DNA of 64,000 bases from Symbiodinium microadriaticum (GCA_001939145.1 LSRX01000810.1:177593-241592), one strand, 5' to 3'; numbered from the stretch's first letter, positions 33,070 to 45,475 are shown. The notes: generated by a model not told the origin, from the letters alone. A program made the numbers and translations.

Positions 33070-36000
33070 CTCAAGCATCAGTGGCACCAGGTACTTCGGA
33101 GCAACTTCACAGCAAGTTCTAGGTTGTCTTAACAGCCGTGACATTGACCCAGGACGAAGCACCCAAGAAGGAGTCGCAATGTATCACCGCTGTCTAAAGG
33201 CACCTACATTGATGTGTATGCTTTCTTTTCTGAAGGTACCGTGGTTAGGGCAGTAGGCGGACAGACAGCCACGGGAAGCAGCCGTCACCACGGAGACTGG
33301 AGCTTCGAGATGAACCTTTGAGCCTCTAGCAAAACCAGGACAGGGATTCTTGAAGGGTTTAGGGAATAGGGCCTTTAGGGCCTTTAGGGGTTTAGGGTTT
33401 AGGGTCTAGGGTTTATAGGGTTTGTTGGCTTAGTATACGGCTTCATGTAAGGGCTTAGTACAAGGGCCTTAGAAATTTGAATAGGGCTTTTGGGGGTATG
33501 CTACCCAATGGGGCTGTAAAGGGATATTCATACGAATTCGTCAGGCTCCGCTATGAATGCAACTGTGGATTACAAAACGATGGTTATGTAAGATATGTAG
33601 GGGCAATGGCCGACTACACCGAGCAGCGGGGCAAAACATGAATGCCAGAATGAAGGACCGTGCCCCGGAAGATCCGACCCTACTCACTCAGCTCGCATTA
33701 TTTCCCGCAAGGATGCAAGGTAGAGCTTGCTACTGTGTGCAGGAGGTTTAGGGTTTAGAGTTTAGGCTTTATAAGCTTAGGATTCTAGGGCTTAAAGTTT
33801 GGGGACTCGGGCTGAAGGCCTGGGGCATGTTCGGGGGCACTTACCGGCTAACCTTTAGGGTTTAGGGTTTTGGAACTCTTTGGGATGCCAAAGCAGGTCC
33901 AAGGCTAGTTACTCTGGGAGTCAGGATTAGGGGCACCCTTGGGGATATAGACCCTCTCAATAAGGTCCCTATTAAGAGCGCCAGAAGTAGGGTTACGAAG
34001 GGTCCCTCCCTAGTACTACCTAGGATACTCGACTACGAAGCCCTGACTGCCGTAACGAAATTTAGACCAGACGAAGCTTCGGGTGAGAGGGCGTAGGGTT
34101 TAGGGTTTGCGGCTTACCTATAGTCTTCGTTGTGGTTCCTTGGTGGGGTTTACCTTATAGGATCCTATACATTATACTCGTTGAAAAAAGGAATTACAAT
34201 GGAGACTCCCCAGGTAGGGTTTAGGGGAACCTGTATCCTACTTCCGCCAGGATCTGCTGAACAAACCAACCGAATGACACAGTAGGTCGACCCCCCACCC
34301 GGCCCCAACCCTAAACCGCAAAGGCTGAAACCCTAAAGCCTACACGCCGTAATTCGGAATGGGATCCCGGAATATGCCTCATGGGGCCTGGGCTATCGGG
34401 TGCAAATTTGCCGCGGTCCTTGGCACGAGGGCTCTCCGCGTTGCCGGACCTGATTCACTCAAACGTCTAGGCAAAGCTAGCTCAAAACCCTATGGCTCCC
34501 AAACCCCAAAAGGCGTAGAAACCCTGGAAGTCAGTACTAATGTACGAACCCCCCCCCCCTCAACCCTACCCTACCCTAAATCCTATGAAGTGTCGCGATC
34601 AGACGCACCTGGGAATCAGGGAATGCGATACCACCGGCAGCCTGAAGTTAGAGGACCTTCAACCCCCAACTGATCCTAAGTCCTATGGCTATAGTCAATT
34701 ACTATTATCATTTCACTTATTAATATTGTTTGTAGTGCTATTGTTCAATGGTAGTGTTGTTATTAGTATCAATGTTCTTGTTCTTATTCCTGTTAGAACC
34801 ACTTTGGTCATGTATGTCATTGGTATCGTGACAACCACTGAAGCTGTATGATCATGGTCTTTCTGTGTGAAAACGAGCGAAGATAAGGGTTGACCTAAGT
34901 CCCCAAAGGAAAGGTGGGCGTTACAAACGTACATGATGGTCTTTTCGTCCCGGCTTAGCTCTGCTGTTGCCATGGAGAGTTGGAGTCGTAGAGCTTTCAC
35001 TTGGGAGAAAACCTGTGATTGAAGCCAGACCCAAAGAGTTTTTGGGGTTCAGAGGTTTAGGGGTTTAGGGTTTAGAGGTTTAGAGGTTTAGGGTTTAGGG
35101 TGCCCGTCGTTGCTGGGGGAATCCCTGCAGCAATGGTCGATCGGAGCCAAAACCCAAACCCAAACCCAACTGCTGTTGCCCCGTAAACCCTAAACCCTAA
35201 CCCTGAACTCTATAAACCCTTAACTCTAAAGCTTCTTTGTGCTGGGCCCCAGACGCAAGCGGCACGCGCGGTGGGAAGCCTTGAGACGAGGTGGCGTCCT
35301 CTGCAGCTTCATGGGGGTGAAGCTTGGGCCCTGGTGTTTTTGGTACCTTTAGTCTAGACATATCCGACAGAAATTATTCAGCTGCAAGTATCATGTTAAT
35401 ACATCTTGTTAGGATATTCTGCAGATTTCGGAGTTCAGGGTGTGCTAAAGTGCACAGTCTGGTGTTTGAGCCTACCTGATTCCCTAGTCTGATCTGGGCT
35501 TTACACCTACAAGCCCTAAAGCCTAAACCACTTGTGACCCGCAACAACGGACACGCCGATCAATATGCTGGAGAAATCCGCAAAGGTCTCTGACCCTTCT
35601 GGCATATCTAGTGGGTGTAAGGCTTAGGCTTTCGATCATGAGCAGCTGATGACGAAGCAAGCCCAATCAGACATGTTCACCCGGCTTCTTAGAGACCGCA
35701 TGATGCCTCTGTGCCGTAGTATAACATTAACAATAACAGCAACATAACAGAGCCTGAGCCCCCGTGGTACCGAGAAAATGCCTAACAGCCTGAGTTGGCC
35801 CCACCAGGTGCTGAAGGGTTTAGGGCCTTGGGCTTGGACATATAAGCTTCATTACCCTGTAGGTTCTTTCGTAATGTTTATTTGAGTAACGAAACTTTTC
35901 GGTTACACTTTATAGGTTTCTGCTCGTTTTGGGATTTCAGGCCGGATGGAACAAAAAGAGTCCGAGGGCTCTTGGTTGGGTGGGATTGGTGTTTGTTCGT

Positions 36001-36190
36001 ATCGATAATTATATATCTCCCGACTGGAGGGCTTGGGTTACAACATAGGTAGGGTTCGTATAGGTTGGAATACATAAGATCGTGGAACCGCGGTCGAAAC
36101 CTTATCCCCGACACACAACTGCGCGCACGAGTGGCACACTATTTTCTGAAGACCTTCGACAAGCTCGTTCGCCTGGAAATGCCAGGCACT
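33070..36190. other. Repeat-rich stretch with no confident gene
   Basis: Small CCCTAAA/TTTAGGG clusters occur at 33030, 33360, 33745, 33860, 34095, 34310, 35045, 35180 and 35820. Weak plus-strand coding potential is seen at 34359-34480 (NMPHGAWAIGCKFAAVLGTR). An island at 35235-35340 is open on both strands. An AT-rich stretch lies at 34690-34800. None is strong enough to call. Confidence 0.4.
34119..34214. mobile_element. MITE-like element, family 2a, copy 2
   Basis: Begins TATAGTCTTCGTTGTGGTTC and ends GGAATTACAATGGAGACTCC, an imperfect version of the 31850 element. The interior TTTACCTTATAGGATCCTAT matches family 2. Confidence 0.6.
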
Positions 36191-36195
36191 CGGCA

Positions 36196-38880
36196 TCACA
36201 TGTCAAAGTGCTCCCGCCATAGCCGCTTGTAGTGCATTAAAGCTTTCTCAACAGTTCTCGAAACTTTGGTGACCGTTGCACAGCGTCTGCTTATTCGACT
36301 TATTCTTCCGATATGATCCTCGTCGGCCCATGTGGCCCAGCCTTGACTGTCTGGCATCGGTAAGGCATATTAAAAAGCTAGGTTGCAACATATAATCGTA
36401 GACGAGCAACACAGGACATTGATGACATCAAGTGCACCAGTTTGCACTTGTCTCTGCAGCTCCCAACTTAGCGAACAAGCAAGCTGATGCAGATGCATGT
36501 TTTAGCCGAACAGACCACACATCCAAATGATCAGACCAATACAATCAAGTTTCACTAGCTCCGCTTGCATGTGCAGTTTGGGCCGCAGCTTGTAAAGTGC
36601 CCACTTCCGGTCAGCACACATTCTTGCAAGTCTCTGGTATCCATCCTTCGGTTGCCAACCATGAACCCCATTACAGCAGTAGCTAGTAGTCGAGACACAA
36701 ACTGTACCACACCCTAAACCCTAAACCCTAAGCACTAAACCCTAAAAAAACACATTATATAATACATCCACCCCATTAACAGCAGCCCTGGTGGTATTGT
36801 AATTACATATAATTTCCTTCATTACAGGACACTGCCTATTCCTGGAAAGACAGCAGCCCTAGTATTAAATTTACATAATCCTTGCACCATACTAATCCCT
36901 ATGTTACCTAGAACACCGTAGTGCCAACAAGGTCGAACTTCAAGCATCTTCCATCCGGATTCAATGCAGAGGCGGGCCTGGCTTTTGGTGAGAAAGATGC
37001 CAGCCGAGTAAAGGGTCCGGAAGTGTTGGCCACAAGCTTGCAGGGTCCACTTTAGCAATCGGAAGAGCTCCATGTGTTGGGGATCCTGGGATAGTTTGCA
37101 TGCATAGTAAAGGTTTGGCTTGGCTTTTAGGCTTCAATTAATACTAAGCGAGGAATCGGTCCATAAATTTGCATCGAAAGCTCCACTGTTGATTCATCGA
37201 TCTTGAACACTAGATCTTCCAGCCACCCGTTCATGGGGCCACAGTCGTGCCCTTTGCCACAGCCAGACGGGAACTGTTGCAACCTTTGCAGTGGCCCACT
37301 TCACCTATACCTAAGCCCCTATAGCCTTAAGTGTCAATGCCGAATTGACTCAAACCTATTAACATTCACGATGCCGAACAACGATGTTATCTTCAGGGTC
37401 TGCAGGTTGAAATGCGTGATCGAGGTAGATTTACCACGAGATCTGCAATACTCTCTAAACATGTGGTAGCCATTTTCCAGGGCTCCTGACACAGAGCTTC
37501 CTCCCAGAATCTGCAGTCGTAGTAATAGAAGAAGTGAACTGCTGCATAAGCTCTTTCCCCATCCGTTGATTGCATACGTGTGCGCCGGGTCCACCCGGAT
37601 CACAGAAGCATCATTTGCTATGGTAGGCAGCCGTCGCAAAGGTGCAGGGTCCCCACGCTTGAACGGATCAGCAGGGGCATCTTCATGTGCTCTATCCAAA
37701 GTGCTTCGGGAAAGATCGTACCATTCCTGTTTGCTCTACTGATACCCCTAAACTATAGTTTAACTTCTCCCATTATAACATTGCAATATAGATATGCAAT
37801 ATAAGCTGTTTAACATATATATTTAGGGCTTAGGGCTGTTAACTATCGGGCATATATACTTTCAGCAAAGCTTCAGAACAATTGCAAAGATGGCAAATCC
37901 GGATACTTGTAAATCCCGTCTCCAGTCTCATACTTTTTCTCAAGAATGGCCAATCCCCCTTCACCCCGATGAGGACCAATCGGAAGGTCAGCTGTGTTCC
38001 CTTGTGATCGACCTGAACTTGCAGTGGCTTTTAACACAAACACTAGGGCTTAGGGTTTATGGTTTAGGGATTAGGGTCTAGGGTCTAGAGTTTAAGGTTT
38101 AGGGGTTTAGGGTTTAGGGTTTAGGTAGCAAAGACACACTCAAACCCGTCTCATAAAGCTGGTGCAGGTCTTCCGACAGCGCCGAAAGCAGGCCATCAAG
38201 AGTCTGGTCTTGCCAGTATAGCTCAGATGGGATCACAGAGAAGAGCAGTCTCGTCGTCATTGAGTTCCTAGTCGTACTATAGGCGAGAATTACAAGAAAG
38301 CTTCAAAAGTTAGCGGGGTCTTGGGTTGAGGTTCTCGAAGCAATTGATCTGGGCATTTCTGATATGTAGATAAGCAGCCCACTCGAATTGGTGGTGCCGA
38401 TGCCCTGCCATCCCACCAGTGGCTGGACGGATAGACACATGATAGGTCTCTTGCAGCTGCCTCTTCCCTCGTCCCCATGAACGAGAATCGGTATAGAGAG
38501 CTTTGCAATTTCAGGATAATCTGGACGCTGGAAGAATGGAAAATCTGGATAGAGGATTTGGTACTTCGTCCAAAACCCAGAGAACATCTCTTCAAATAGA
38601 TGACCCGAATCAAGACAATGTCCTCCAAGAAACTGCTCGCCTCCAATAGAGAGACTGTATGCAAGCCAAGACGAAGGCAGCAAACATGCAAAGTCCATCT
38701 CGGTTTTCTGAACCCTGCCCTTCTTGACCTCACGGATTGGGGCTTTTATAGCATCCACCTTCACAGGAAGACATCGTCCTGTTCGGTGAATAAAGGCATG
38801 CAGATTCCGTGAGGCATTGAGATGCCCCTTCCCACCAGTTCCACAGGCAGCCAATCGATTCAAAGTAGGGTCTGGTGCTC
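36196..38880 (-). CDS. Transposase-like protein, multi-exon paralogue of the gene at 7651-9666
   Basis: Minus-strand exons in order: about 38303-38880 after CTTAAG|G (GTGGKGHLNASRNLHAF; HGDEGRGSCKR; SVQPLVGW), about 37400-37726 after ACAG|G (EWYDLSRSTLDRAHEDA; RVDPAHTYAINGWGK; GKSTSITHF), about 37195-37290 (FPSGCGKGHDCGPMNGWLED), about 36935-37085 after CCCAG|G (MELFRLLKWTLQACGQHFRT, ending CTTGAA|GTTCG), about 36555-36655 (RLARMCADRKWALYKLRPKL), and 36196 to about 36345 (TWADEDHIGRISRISRRCAT, stop TGA). HGDEGR, QPxxG, DxxH, PKLH and DEDxIGRxSRxSRR each have a counterpart, in the same order, in the first gene. Here the conserved part is split by at least five introns instead of one. No ATG in the first exon, so the 5' end is missing. 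CCCTAAA/TTTAGGG units lie in its introns. Confidence 0.6.
38040..38130. repeat. TTTAGGG-type cluster within the intron of the transposase-like gene
   Basis: About 90 bases of degenerate TTTAGGG between the first and second exon of the 36196-38880 gene. Confidence 0.7.
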
Positions 38881-39084
38881 CTTAAGGCCGGAGTATATAG
38901 CTAGCACTATGGGTCTATGATATAAGCACTAAACCGATAGTAGAAATTCGAGACAAAGTTATAACTAGATCTATTGAGCCTGGGGACCAACTTTTCGTAG
39001 CTTTCTCGCAGCAACTTGGGCAAGACGAACTACACGCCGGGCACTCTCAGCCTGAAGCGACACGATCTTTCTGCGTATCAGAAT

Positions 39085-39280
39085 AGGGTTTAGGGGTCTT
39101 AGGGGTTTAGGGGTTTAGGGGTTAGTGTTTAGGGTTTAGGGTGTAGGGTTTGGGGTTTAGGGTAGGGTTTAAATTGGCCCGAAGTATACCCTTAGGGGTT
39201 TAGGGGTTGGGGTTAAGGGTGTAGAGTTTAGGGTTTAGGGTAGGGTTTAGGGTAGGGTTTAAATTGACCCGAAGTATACC
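39085..39280. repeat. TTTAGGG-type array with an internal duplication
   Basis: GGGTAGGGTTTAAATTGNCCCGAAGTATACCC appears at about 39161-39192 and 39251-39282, so a unit of about 90 bp has been duplicated within the array. Confidence 0.75.
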
Positions 39281-39283
39281 CGG

Positions 39284-39372
39284 AAGCTTGTACAAGTCAC
39301 CCCTGCTTCGAAGCCCGTCAGCAGCTCATCAGCCAGATCGTCATCGCTGCTGTTGCGGCTGCCTGCGAGGAC
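39284..39372 (-). CDS. Exon-like island, acidic
   Basis: After TCCTCGCAG the minus strand reads GSRNSSDDDLADELLTGFEA then GVTC, ending at the TTTAGGG-type array. Protein-like but short and unrecognised. Confidence 0.3.
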
Positions 39373-39519
39373 AGTGGAGTTTGTTAACGGGGTCCAGGGA
39401 TTCAGGTCGACGGGATCGAGGATTTGGGTGTTTGGTTTTGGGTCTGGGCAGTAAGCTTGGTATGGGTGATATTGCACGAGTTTGGAGGATGTGGGCTGCA
39501 AGGATAGTAGCAAAGAGAT

Positions 39520-40400
39520 CTCAAGGGGTTCGGGTTTGGGCTTTAAGTATGGTATAACTAGAAGCCACGTCTGGGTTTGGAATTATGCGCCGGCTCGACT
39601 TTTGAAGCTGCGGGGATTTGGGCATGTGGGTACTTGATCGATGTTGGAGGCTTGAGCACTATCTCCTAGGGTCACGGTACTATAGAGCTTTGCATTTTTA
39701 TATTAGACGAGTACCCTGGTTCCTTAGAGGCTATAGCATAATATGTAGTTTGGGGTTCAGCTAGGATCTATCAAGCTAGGGCTAGGGCATTGGCTTTTCG
39801 GGCTCCGTTGGAGGATGGGGCTAGGGTGTGCTTGGAGGACTTCGGTTTCGGAGTTTGTAGGTTGTATCAAAGATCGGGGCATGATGAATAGGAACAAGCA
39901 ACTACATGTTGCAGGCTATCGATGCTTCAGGTTAAGACTGATCACCTCATGTATAGCTTGACTGGTACAAATCAATTTAGATTGCTACCTTTGATTTGAT
40001 ACCATGCAATTGCAGGATGTCGTTACAGTCCTCATGTCAGGCATTGGCAGGCCTGAGTCATCTTCAGCACCAGCTATCCAATCTGCGGGCGATAGTCACA
40101 TCGTAAATCAAAATCATGCATGCATGATATATCGGTTGCACAAGCATACCACATCAAGGCGTCTGCATGTTTTCAGCGGTCGCACAGCTTTTCGTACCCC
40201 CAGCATCGACCCAGTAGGCACAGCACATCTGTAACGTGCAGTGATCGATATTAAGAAGAGTGCAACAGCAGCTGTGAAAGGGCTTTGCTCAAAGTGAGTG
40301 CAGAACCAGGTCACCTCTAATCAGTAGTGCAAGCTAGCTGTTAGCTTTGAAGCCTAGCACATGCCCCAAAGCTGCTGCAAGACAACTTCGCAAGCGTACT
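39520..40400. other. No confident gene
   Basis: About 900 bases with scattered short open frames in both directions. This is probably intergenic between the transposase-like gene and the lysine-rich gene. Confidence 0.35.
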
Positions 40401-40412
40401 TCTTCGAGTACT

Positions 40413-42252
40413 CTAGTCAGCTTTGCTTTTCTTTGACTTGGATGCAGCCTTCGCTTCGGCCTTGCCCTTGTTCTTTGATTTAGGGGATTTCGCCGACTTC
40501 TCCTTTTTGTCCTTCTTCTTGTTCTTTGCCTTGTCCTTCGGGGCCTTCGTCTTGTCCTTGGAGGAGCCAGCTCCCCCCTTCACTGACCTCAGGATTTCAG
40601 CAGCATGTGTGTGAGATTACCCACATGCTAGCAAGCAGGCACACAGTTCATGGTTTAGCTTTGCTGCTTTGCACGAACCACATAGTTGTTGAGTATGAGG
40701 TCGCGCTTCGTAGTCTCAGCAAAGAGCTTGAGCAGGCTGTCATTGAATGACCTGGTGCTTGCAAACTCAATAGATACCAATGCTTCCAGCCAACTTTTAT
40801 ATCACATGCCCAAAGACCTAAGTCTTCGACTTGTCGATCGTCGAAGTCAAAGATTCTGACTGCTTGCAAGTCAGCTTTGCAAACAGATCTGTCATGGCCT
40901 TCAGGCACTCCTGCAATTGGTCTCGCAACCTCGGATCGCTAGGTTGAAGCCTGTAATAGCACCATGCAAAACATCCGATGCAGATGAGTCACCCTTCCGC
41001 CCGAGCACCGCCGATCTTCTCGACTCGCTCCTTAAAGCTTTAGGGTTTAGGGTTTAGGGTTTAGGGGTTTAGGGGTTTTTGGGGTTTTTGGGGGTTTAGG
41101 GTTTAGGGTTTTTAGTTTTAATTTAGCTATACAGATCTAGATCACTTCGTTTAATAGTGAGACACACATGCACACTTCAATCCAAGGTTCGATGACATCA
41201 GTGCAGCTGTCGATTTTTCTCCCCAGCACTTCCAAGAAACCCGGGAGTATGGTGAGGGGGCTCGCGGTCTGCTGCAACGAGGGGAAGGTCAGCCTAGGTG
41301 TGTTCTATGTAGGAACAACACGTACAGCTAGAGACTCTAGACATATCCCCTACATATAAAGCCCTGATACTTGAACGATGCCGAAGACGAAAACGACTCC
41401 AGCTGCACTGCTTTCGCCGCAGAGGAAGCTGCAGCCGTGCTCCCGTTTCCGCTTGCGATCGAGGCGGCGTTGCCATCAATATCTGGCACATCCGTGTCGA
41501 ACAGGGTACCATTCTCATCCTGCATAGATAGAGGTTGGGGCTTTGGAGGTGTCAGGGTTTGGGACATTCAGAGTCTAGATATGCAAGTTAAAGGCAAGGG
41601 TTAAGGGTCTTGGATAATGAACTGACTTTTTGGAATTAATTAGTCTTAATCGGGGATCTTTCCAGGATTGATATACTCGGATTCGGGCCTAGGGGTTAGA
41701 TATAGACGGGCTAGAAATTTTGGGCAAAAGGTCTTGGCTTTATGGGGCTAAGCATACCAGTTTATAAGATCGAGGTTCACTTCCAGGGACCCAACTAGCT
41801 CAATGCATTTGGTGGTCTGATAAGTCTTAGCAGCTACGGGCTACATGGTCTCCTCAATATCCATAGCCCCAGTCTGCGAAGTCTCGTGGGATGTAACATC
41901 TGCGGCTTCGAAGCTGTCCGTGAGGATCAGCTTCGCTTCTTCCTCTCCATGGATACAGCTTTTTCTCAAATTGTTGGTATTAGCAGCCCAGAGCCAGGCA
42001 GCAGTGATCATCTTCCTTATCGCAGGTTCTAGATATAGATTAAGTAAAACTAGATGGGACATTGTGGATAATTTGCATCGATCTATTGCTAAGTTCTGGG
42101 CGGTGTCCAATGCTCGGCCGTAGCAAGGTAGTGCTTCGTCACCCACTTGCCTCCCTTGTTCTTAGAGTAGGAGGCTACATTACTCTTGCGGATGTGCTGC
42201 TCCAGCCCTTTGAAGTTGCCGTGGGCTTTCAGCAGCTCCTTGAGCTTCTTTC
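40413..42252 (-). CDS. Multi-exon gene with WVTKHYLA / IHGEEE motifs and a lysine-rich tail
   Basis: Minus-strand exon blocks: about 42118-42252 after CCTAG|G (KKLKELLKAHGNFKGLEQHI, then NKGGKWVTKHYLATA), about 41848-42026 after ATAAG|G (KMITAAWLWAANTNNLRKSC, then IHGEEEAKLILTDSF), about 41380-41525 after ATGCAG|G (acidic then Ala/Ser-rich), about 41175-41290 (ILPGFLEVLGRKIDSCTDVI), a 39-base micro-exon about 40995-41033 (ERVEKIGGARAEG) behind a CCCTAAA array, about 40830-40925 (LQECLKAMTDLFAKLTCKQS), about 40645-40730 (NDSLLKLFAETTKRDLILNN) and 40413 to about 40600 (KDKTKAPKDKAKNKKKDKKE, stop TAG). The first two blocks recall, from memory, a repeated dinoflagellate family. The Lys-rich end suggests nucleic-acid binding or a nuclear site, by inference. 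Exact joins not proved. Confidence 0.5.
41038..41115. repeat. TTTAGGG-type array
   Basis: About 75 bases of TTTAGGG units within the intron upstream (transcript sense) of the micro-exon at 40995-41033. Confidence 0.8.
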
Positions 42253-42679
42253 CTAGGCTGCATGCAGATTATTCAGAACCCTTACAACCACATATAGAAC
42301 ATCACTCACCCCAGATCGCTATTCATGTGCAACCACAGGTGCTTCCCTCTGGTGTCTTGTACAAGGCCATTGCTCCTTCTGAGCACTTCAGCACTCCGGA
42401 AGCGCGTGGTTCGAAGTATCTTCGTAACCTAGGCTTGCATGGGTTTCTCAGGGACATATGGTGGTTGAAGATTTAGGCCGCTCTGGGGATCTTATGCTTC
42501 GGGGTTAGAGTATATTGGATTTTCCCATCTAGGGGCTCTCTTCGAAGCTCCAGGAATTGGGGTTTAGGGTGTTTTGTAGGGCCTAAGATTTCTTGGATTG
42601 AGATCTTCACAACTTAGCGGGCTGATGTTTATGGTTTAAGATTAGGAGAAAATCAAACAAATGCACTATCTAGCTGGGT

Positions 42680-42906
42680 CGATACTATATATGTGTGCAT
42701 GTATGTGCGTATAGTATATATGACACATACATGCATGCATACAGGAATGAATGAATGTATGTATGCATGCATGTATGTATTATATATGTATATGCTGTAT
42801 ACATGCATGTGTGTGTGTGTGCATGTGTGAATATATATATATACAGAGTGAATGCATGTATGTATGTGTATATGTATATGTATATGTATATGGTATATGG
42901 TATATG

Positions 42907-42996
<90 letters not shown>

Positions 42997-43090
42997 ATGT
43001 ATGTATGTAGGTAGGCATGTATGTATGTGCGTATGTATGTATGTATGTATGTATGTATGTATGTATGTATGTATGTATGTATGTATGTAC
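42680..43090. repeat. (GTATAT)n and (GTAT)n microsatellite
   Basis: Long hexanucleotide GTATAT run at about 42865-42995 passing into (GTAT)n to 43088. Open frames here (Tyr/Val/Met or His/Ile) are artefacts. It ends directly against CCCTAAACCCTAAAC. Confidence 0.9.
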
Positions 43091-43162
43091 TAAACCCTAA
43101 ACCCTAAACAACTCATAATCTATGCCCTACAACAAACCCTAGAAGCTAGCTTAAGCTTACCC

Positions 43163-43670
43163 ATTTCCACTACCTTGCAGCCACACTGCCGCCAGTACGT
43201 GGGCGACTTGGATCGCTTGCTCTTAGAGGAAGGGACACTGGAGGAGGGAGCAGGGCTAGCGGTGGGGCCATTGGAGGATAACCGGGATCCAGGGAGGCTC
43301 TTCACAGGGGTGCTTGGCTTGCCAGACTTGGAGTGACGAGGGGACTTGTCATCTGAATGTCGTCTCTTGTGGCCTCGGTGCTTCGGGCTCTTGTGCTTGC
43401 TACCATCACTGTCTGGCTTCTCGGCGCTTTTTCCTGGGCTATCCTCAGAAGGTGGCTTCTCGGCGCTTTTTCCTGGGCTATCCTCAGAAGGTGGCTTCCC
43501 GGTGCTTTTTCCTGGGCTATCCTCACAGGGTGGCTTCTCGGGGCTTTTTCCTGGGCTATCCATGGCTGGCTTCTCGGGGCTTTTTCCTGGGCTATCCCTG
43601 GCTGGCTTCTCGGGCACCAATCCTGTGGCATCCTTCGCCCGTGGGTAGGGGCACTGTGCATCCTCCAGAG
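43163..43670 (-). CDS. SPGKS-repeat basic protein exon
   Basis: From about 43660 the minus strand reads DAQCPYPRAKDATGLVPEKP, then five copies of a 12-13 residue unit built on DSPGKS.EKP, then a Lys/His/Ser-rich stretch (KHKSPKHRGHKRRHSDDKSP) and SKRSKSPTYWRQCGCK, ending at a good donor AAG|GTAGTGG at about 43163. The intron then runs to TTTAGGG repeat near 43100. The composition resembles SR-like or histone-tail-like nuclear proteins. It could be the upstream exon of the gene at 40413-42252; the joining exon was not found. Confidence 0.5.
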
Positions 43671-43939
43671 TGCTGTCGACTCACAGCTGCTCGGTGTCCG
43701 AAGGGTTTCTGCACAAGGAGGCACAGTCAGATTGCCAGGCACCGCCATCATGGAAGTCTGTCGGAGCAGACAAGGGGCACCTCAGATCTATCAACACAAT
43801 GCACAAAATCGGGCCACCCCATTTAGGCTTCACTGCTTCACGACAGGATTTATGTTTGTTGCTGGGCTTCATCTTAAAACATGGTCTAGGTTTTTGAGTT
43901 CCTGCTTACCTACCATACATGTACAACATGCATGCCTTC

Positions 43940-44192
43940 TTACTATTAACATGTAGTACATAATAATTCTAGAAATATATATACTAGTATGTATATTATA
44001 GATAATTGTATATAATATATATGGCTTCATAGATAGACTCTCTTCAAAAATACACAATTGTACATGTATATTATCTCACATTATAAAAGTTTACAATAAT
44101 ACTAAATGATGATGATGATATATATATATATATGTCTATAGAGAGAGGTACATTAATGAGATGCAATGTAAATATCTTAATATATACTTACG

Positions 44193-44225
<33 letters not shown>

Positions 44226-44560
44226 GTACTAATATACCATATATACTATATATTAAAATGTATATATCTATATATAGTCGCACACACCCAAATATACATA
44301 CATGCGTGCATGCATACATACATGCATGTATGCACATACAAACAGACACACATACAGGACTGCATGCATATTGCCACACCATACCAATCCACACACCACA
44401 CACACACATATACATGCATGCCTGCTTTATATGTATGCACCTGGTTTGTTTATATGCATACAATCATGCATGCAAGTATGTTAACATGTTGTTGCTGGTT
44501 GTGCTCGTATGAATGCATGCATGCACATATGTATATGTGATTACAAGTACAGGGAAAGCT
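43940..44560. repeat. AT-rich region with (TA)n and ATGCATGC-type repeats
   Basis: Several (TA)n tracts (about 44118-44132, 44190-44228) and a purine-pyrimidine alternating stretch with repeated ATGCATGC (44300-44530). Open frames here are low-complexity artefacts. Confidence 0.75.
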
Positions 44561-44639
44561 TGAGTTCTGAATCGACTGCCATGGAGTTGGCAGTTAAATC
44601 CCAGTAGTATAGTTTATAAGCTAGGGTTTGGACTATAGG

Positions 44640-45234
44640 GATTGTGGGCTGCAACACACAGACTTAGGGACCGGAACCCGTGCATTTATCACTCGCCACC
44701 TGGAGGTCCTTCTGAGCGGGGCCGCGGGCGGCCACCACGAGCTGCAAGCTGTGCTTGCAAGGCTTGGATCCTCGCCCGGGAAGCCTTGGATGGGATTCGG
44801 GTTTAGGGTAGAGGGTTTAGAGGGTTTAGGGTTTAGGGTTGGGAGATTTGGACAAAATTGCTTCGGCTGATTGTGATATGGGACCACATCAATAGAACAA
44901 TCACTTTCAGCTGAAGGGCTTCGATCCTTTGCTGCACATCATGAGCTCCCTCTGGTGGGGAAGACATCGAGTTGTGCACAAGGAGTGGAACGGCTTCTTG
45001 CAGGGAGTTGCAAGACCAAAGTCGGGACGTCATACGACCCCAACCCCTTAACAGTCAAGGTTTCGAGCCTGACCACAAGATTCATAGGATATGCGACCAA
45101 AAGCCACATGCATTCAGTATCTCCTGGAACTTTGTGCTGATCCGAAGCATTGGAAAAGCTTTTGCACCTGTACTGCATCTCAAGCTGCCAGGATTATACC
45201 CGGCTGCATCTACTCGAATTGTGGAGGCTGGCAT
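44640..45234 (-). CDS. Possible multi-exon gene, unknown product
   Basis: An ATG at 45232-45234 opens MPASTIRVDAAGYNPGSLRC and continues KAFPMLRISTKFQEILNACG. A second block at 44905 to about 45005 reads SLQEAVPLLVHNSMSSPPEG then AHDVQQRIEALQLK, ending AAA|GTGATT. A third block at about 44690-44780 (ARIQALQAQLAARGGRPRPR) follows a CCCTAAA-bearing intron and ends in a stop. Coding bias is good but the joins are not established. Not recognised. Confidence 0.4.
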
Positions 45235-45299
45235 ATGAGAAACCATCCGGTTCGCAAGGTTTCAGTCCGAAGTGGTTTTGGGGTTTGGCATGCTTTTTG

Positions 45300-45372
45300 G
45301 GATTGCGCCCGGTTGCGGGTATTTGCGCCCGGGTTGCGGGTAATTGCGCCCGAGTTGCGGGTAAAAGTGTCC
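45300..45372 (+). repeat. Tandem repeat of about 22 bp
   Basis: Three units of TTGCGCCCGGGTTGCGGGTA with small changes at about 45303-45364. Confidence 0.8.
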
Positions 45373-45475
45373 GACCATTTTGCTAAAAAGCCCCTAGAAA
45401 CCCTATAAATGGAAATGAGTCCGAAGTAATTGCTTTCCTGCACCAGATGGCTCCAGATCGCCCCAAATTTCAGCA

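Noticed and set aside
43314..43956. Plus-strand frames with ASRRFFLGYP or LLGAFSWAI repeats
   Set aside because: Antisense of the SPGKS.EKP repeat exon.
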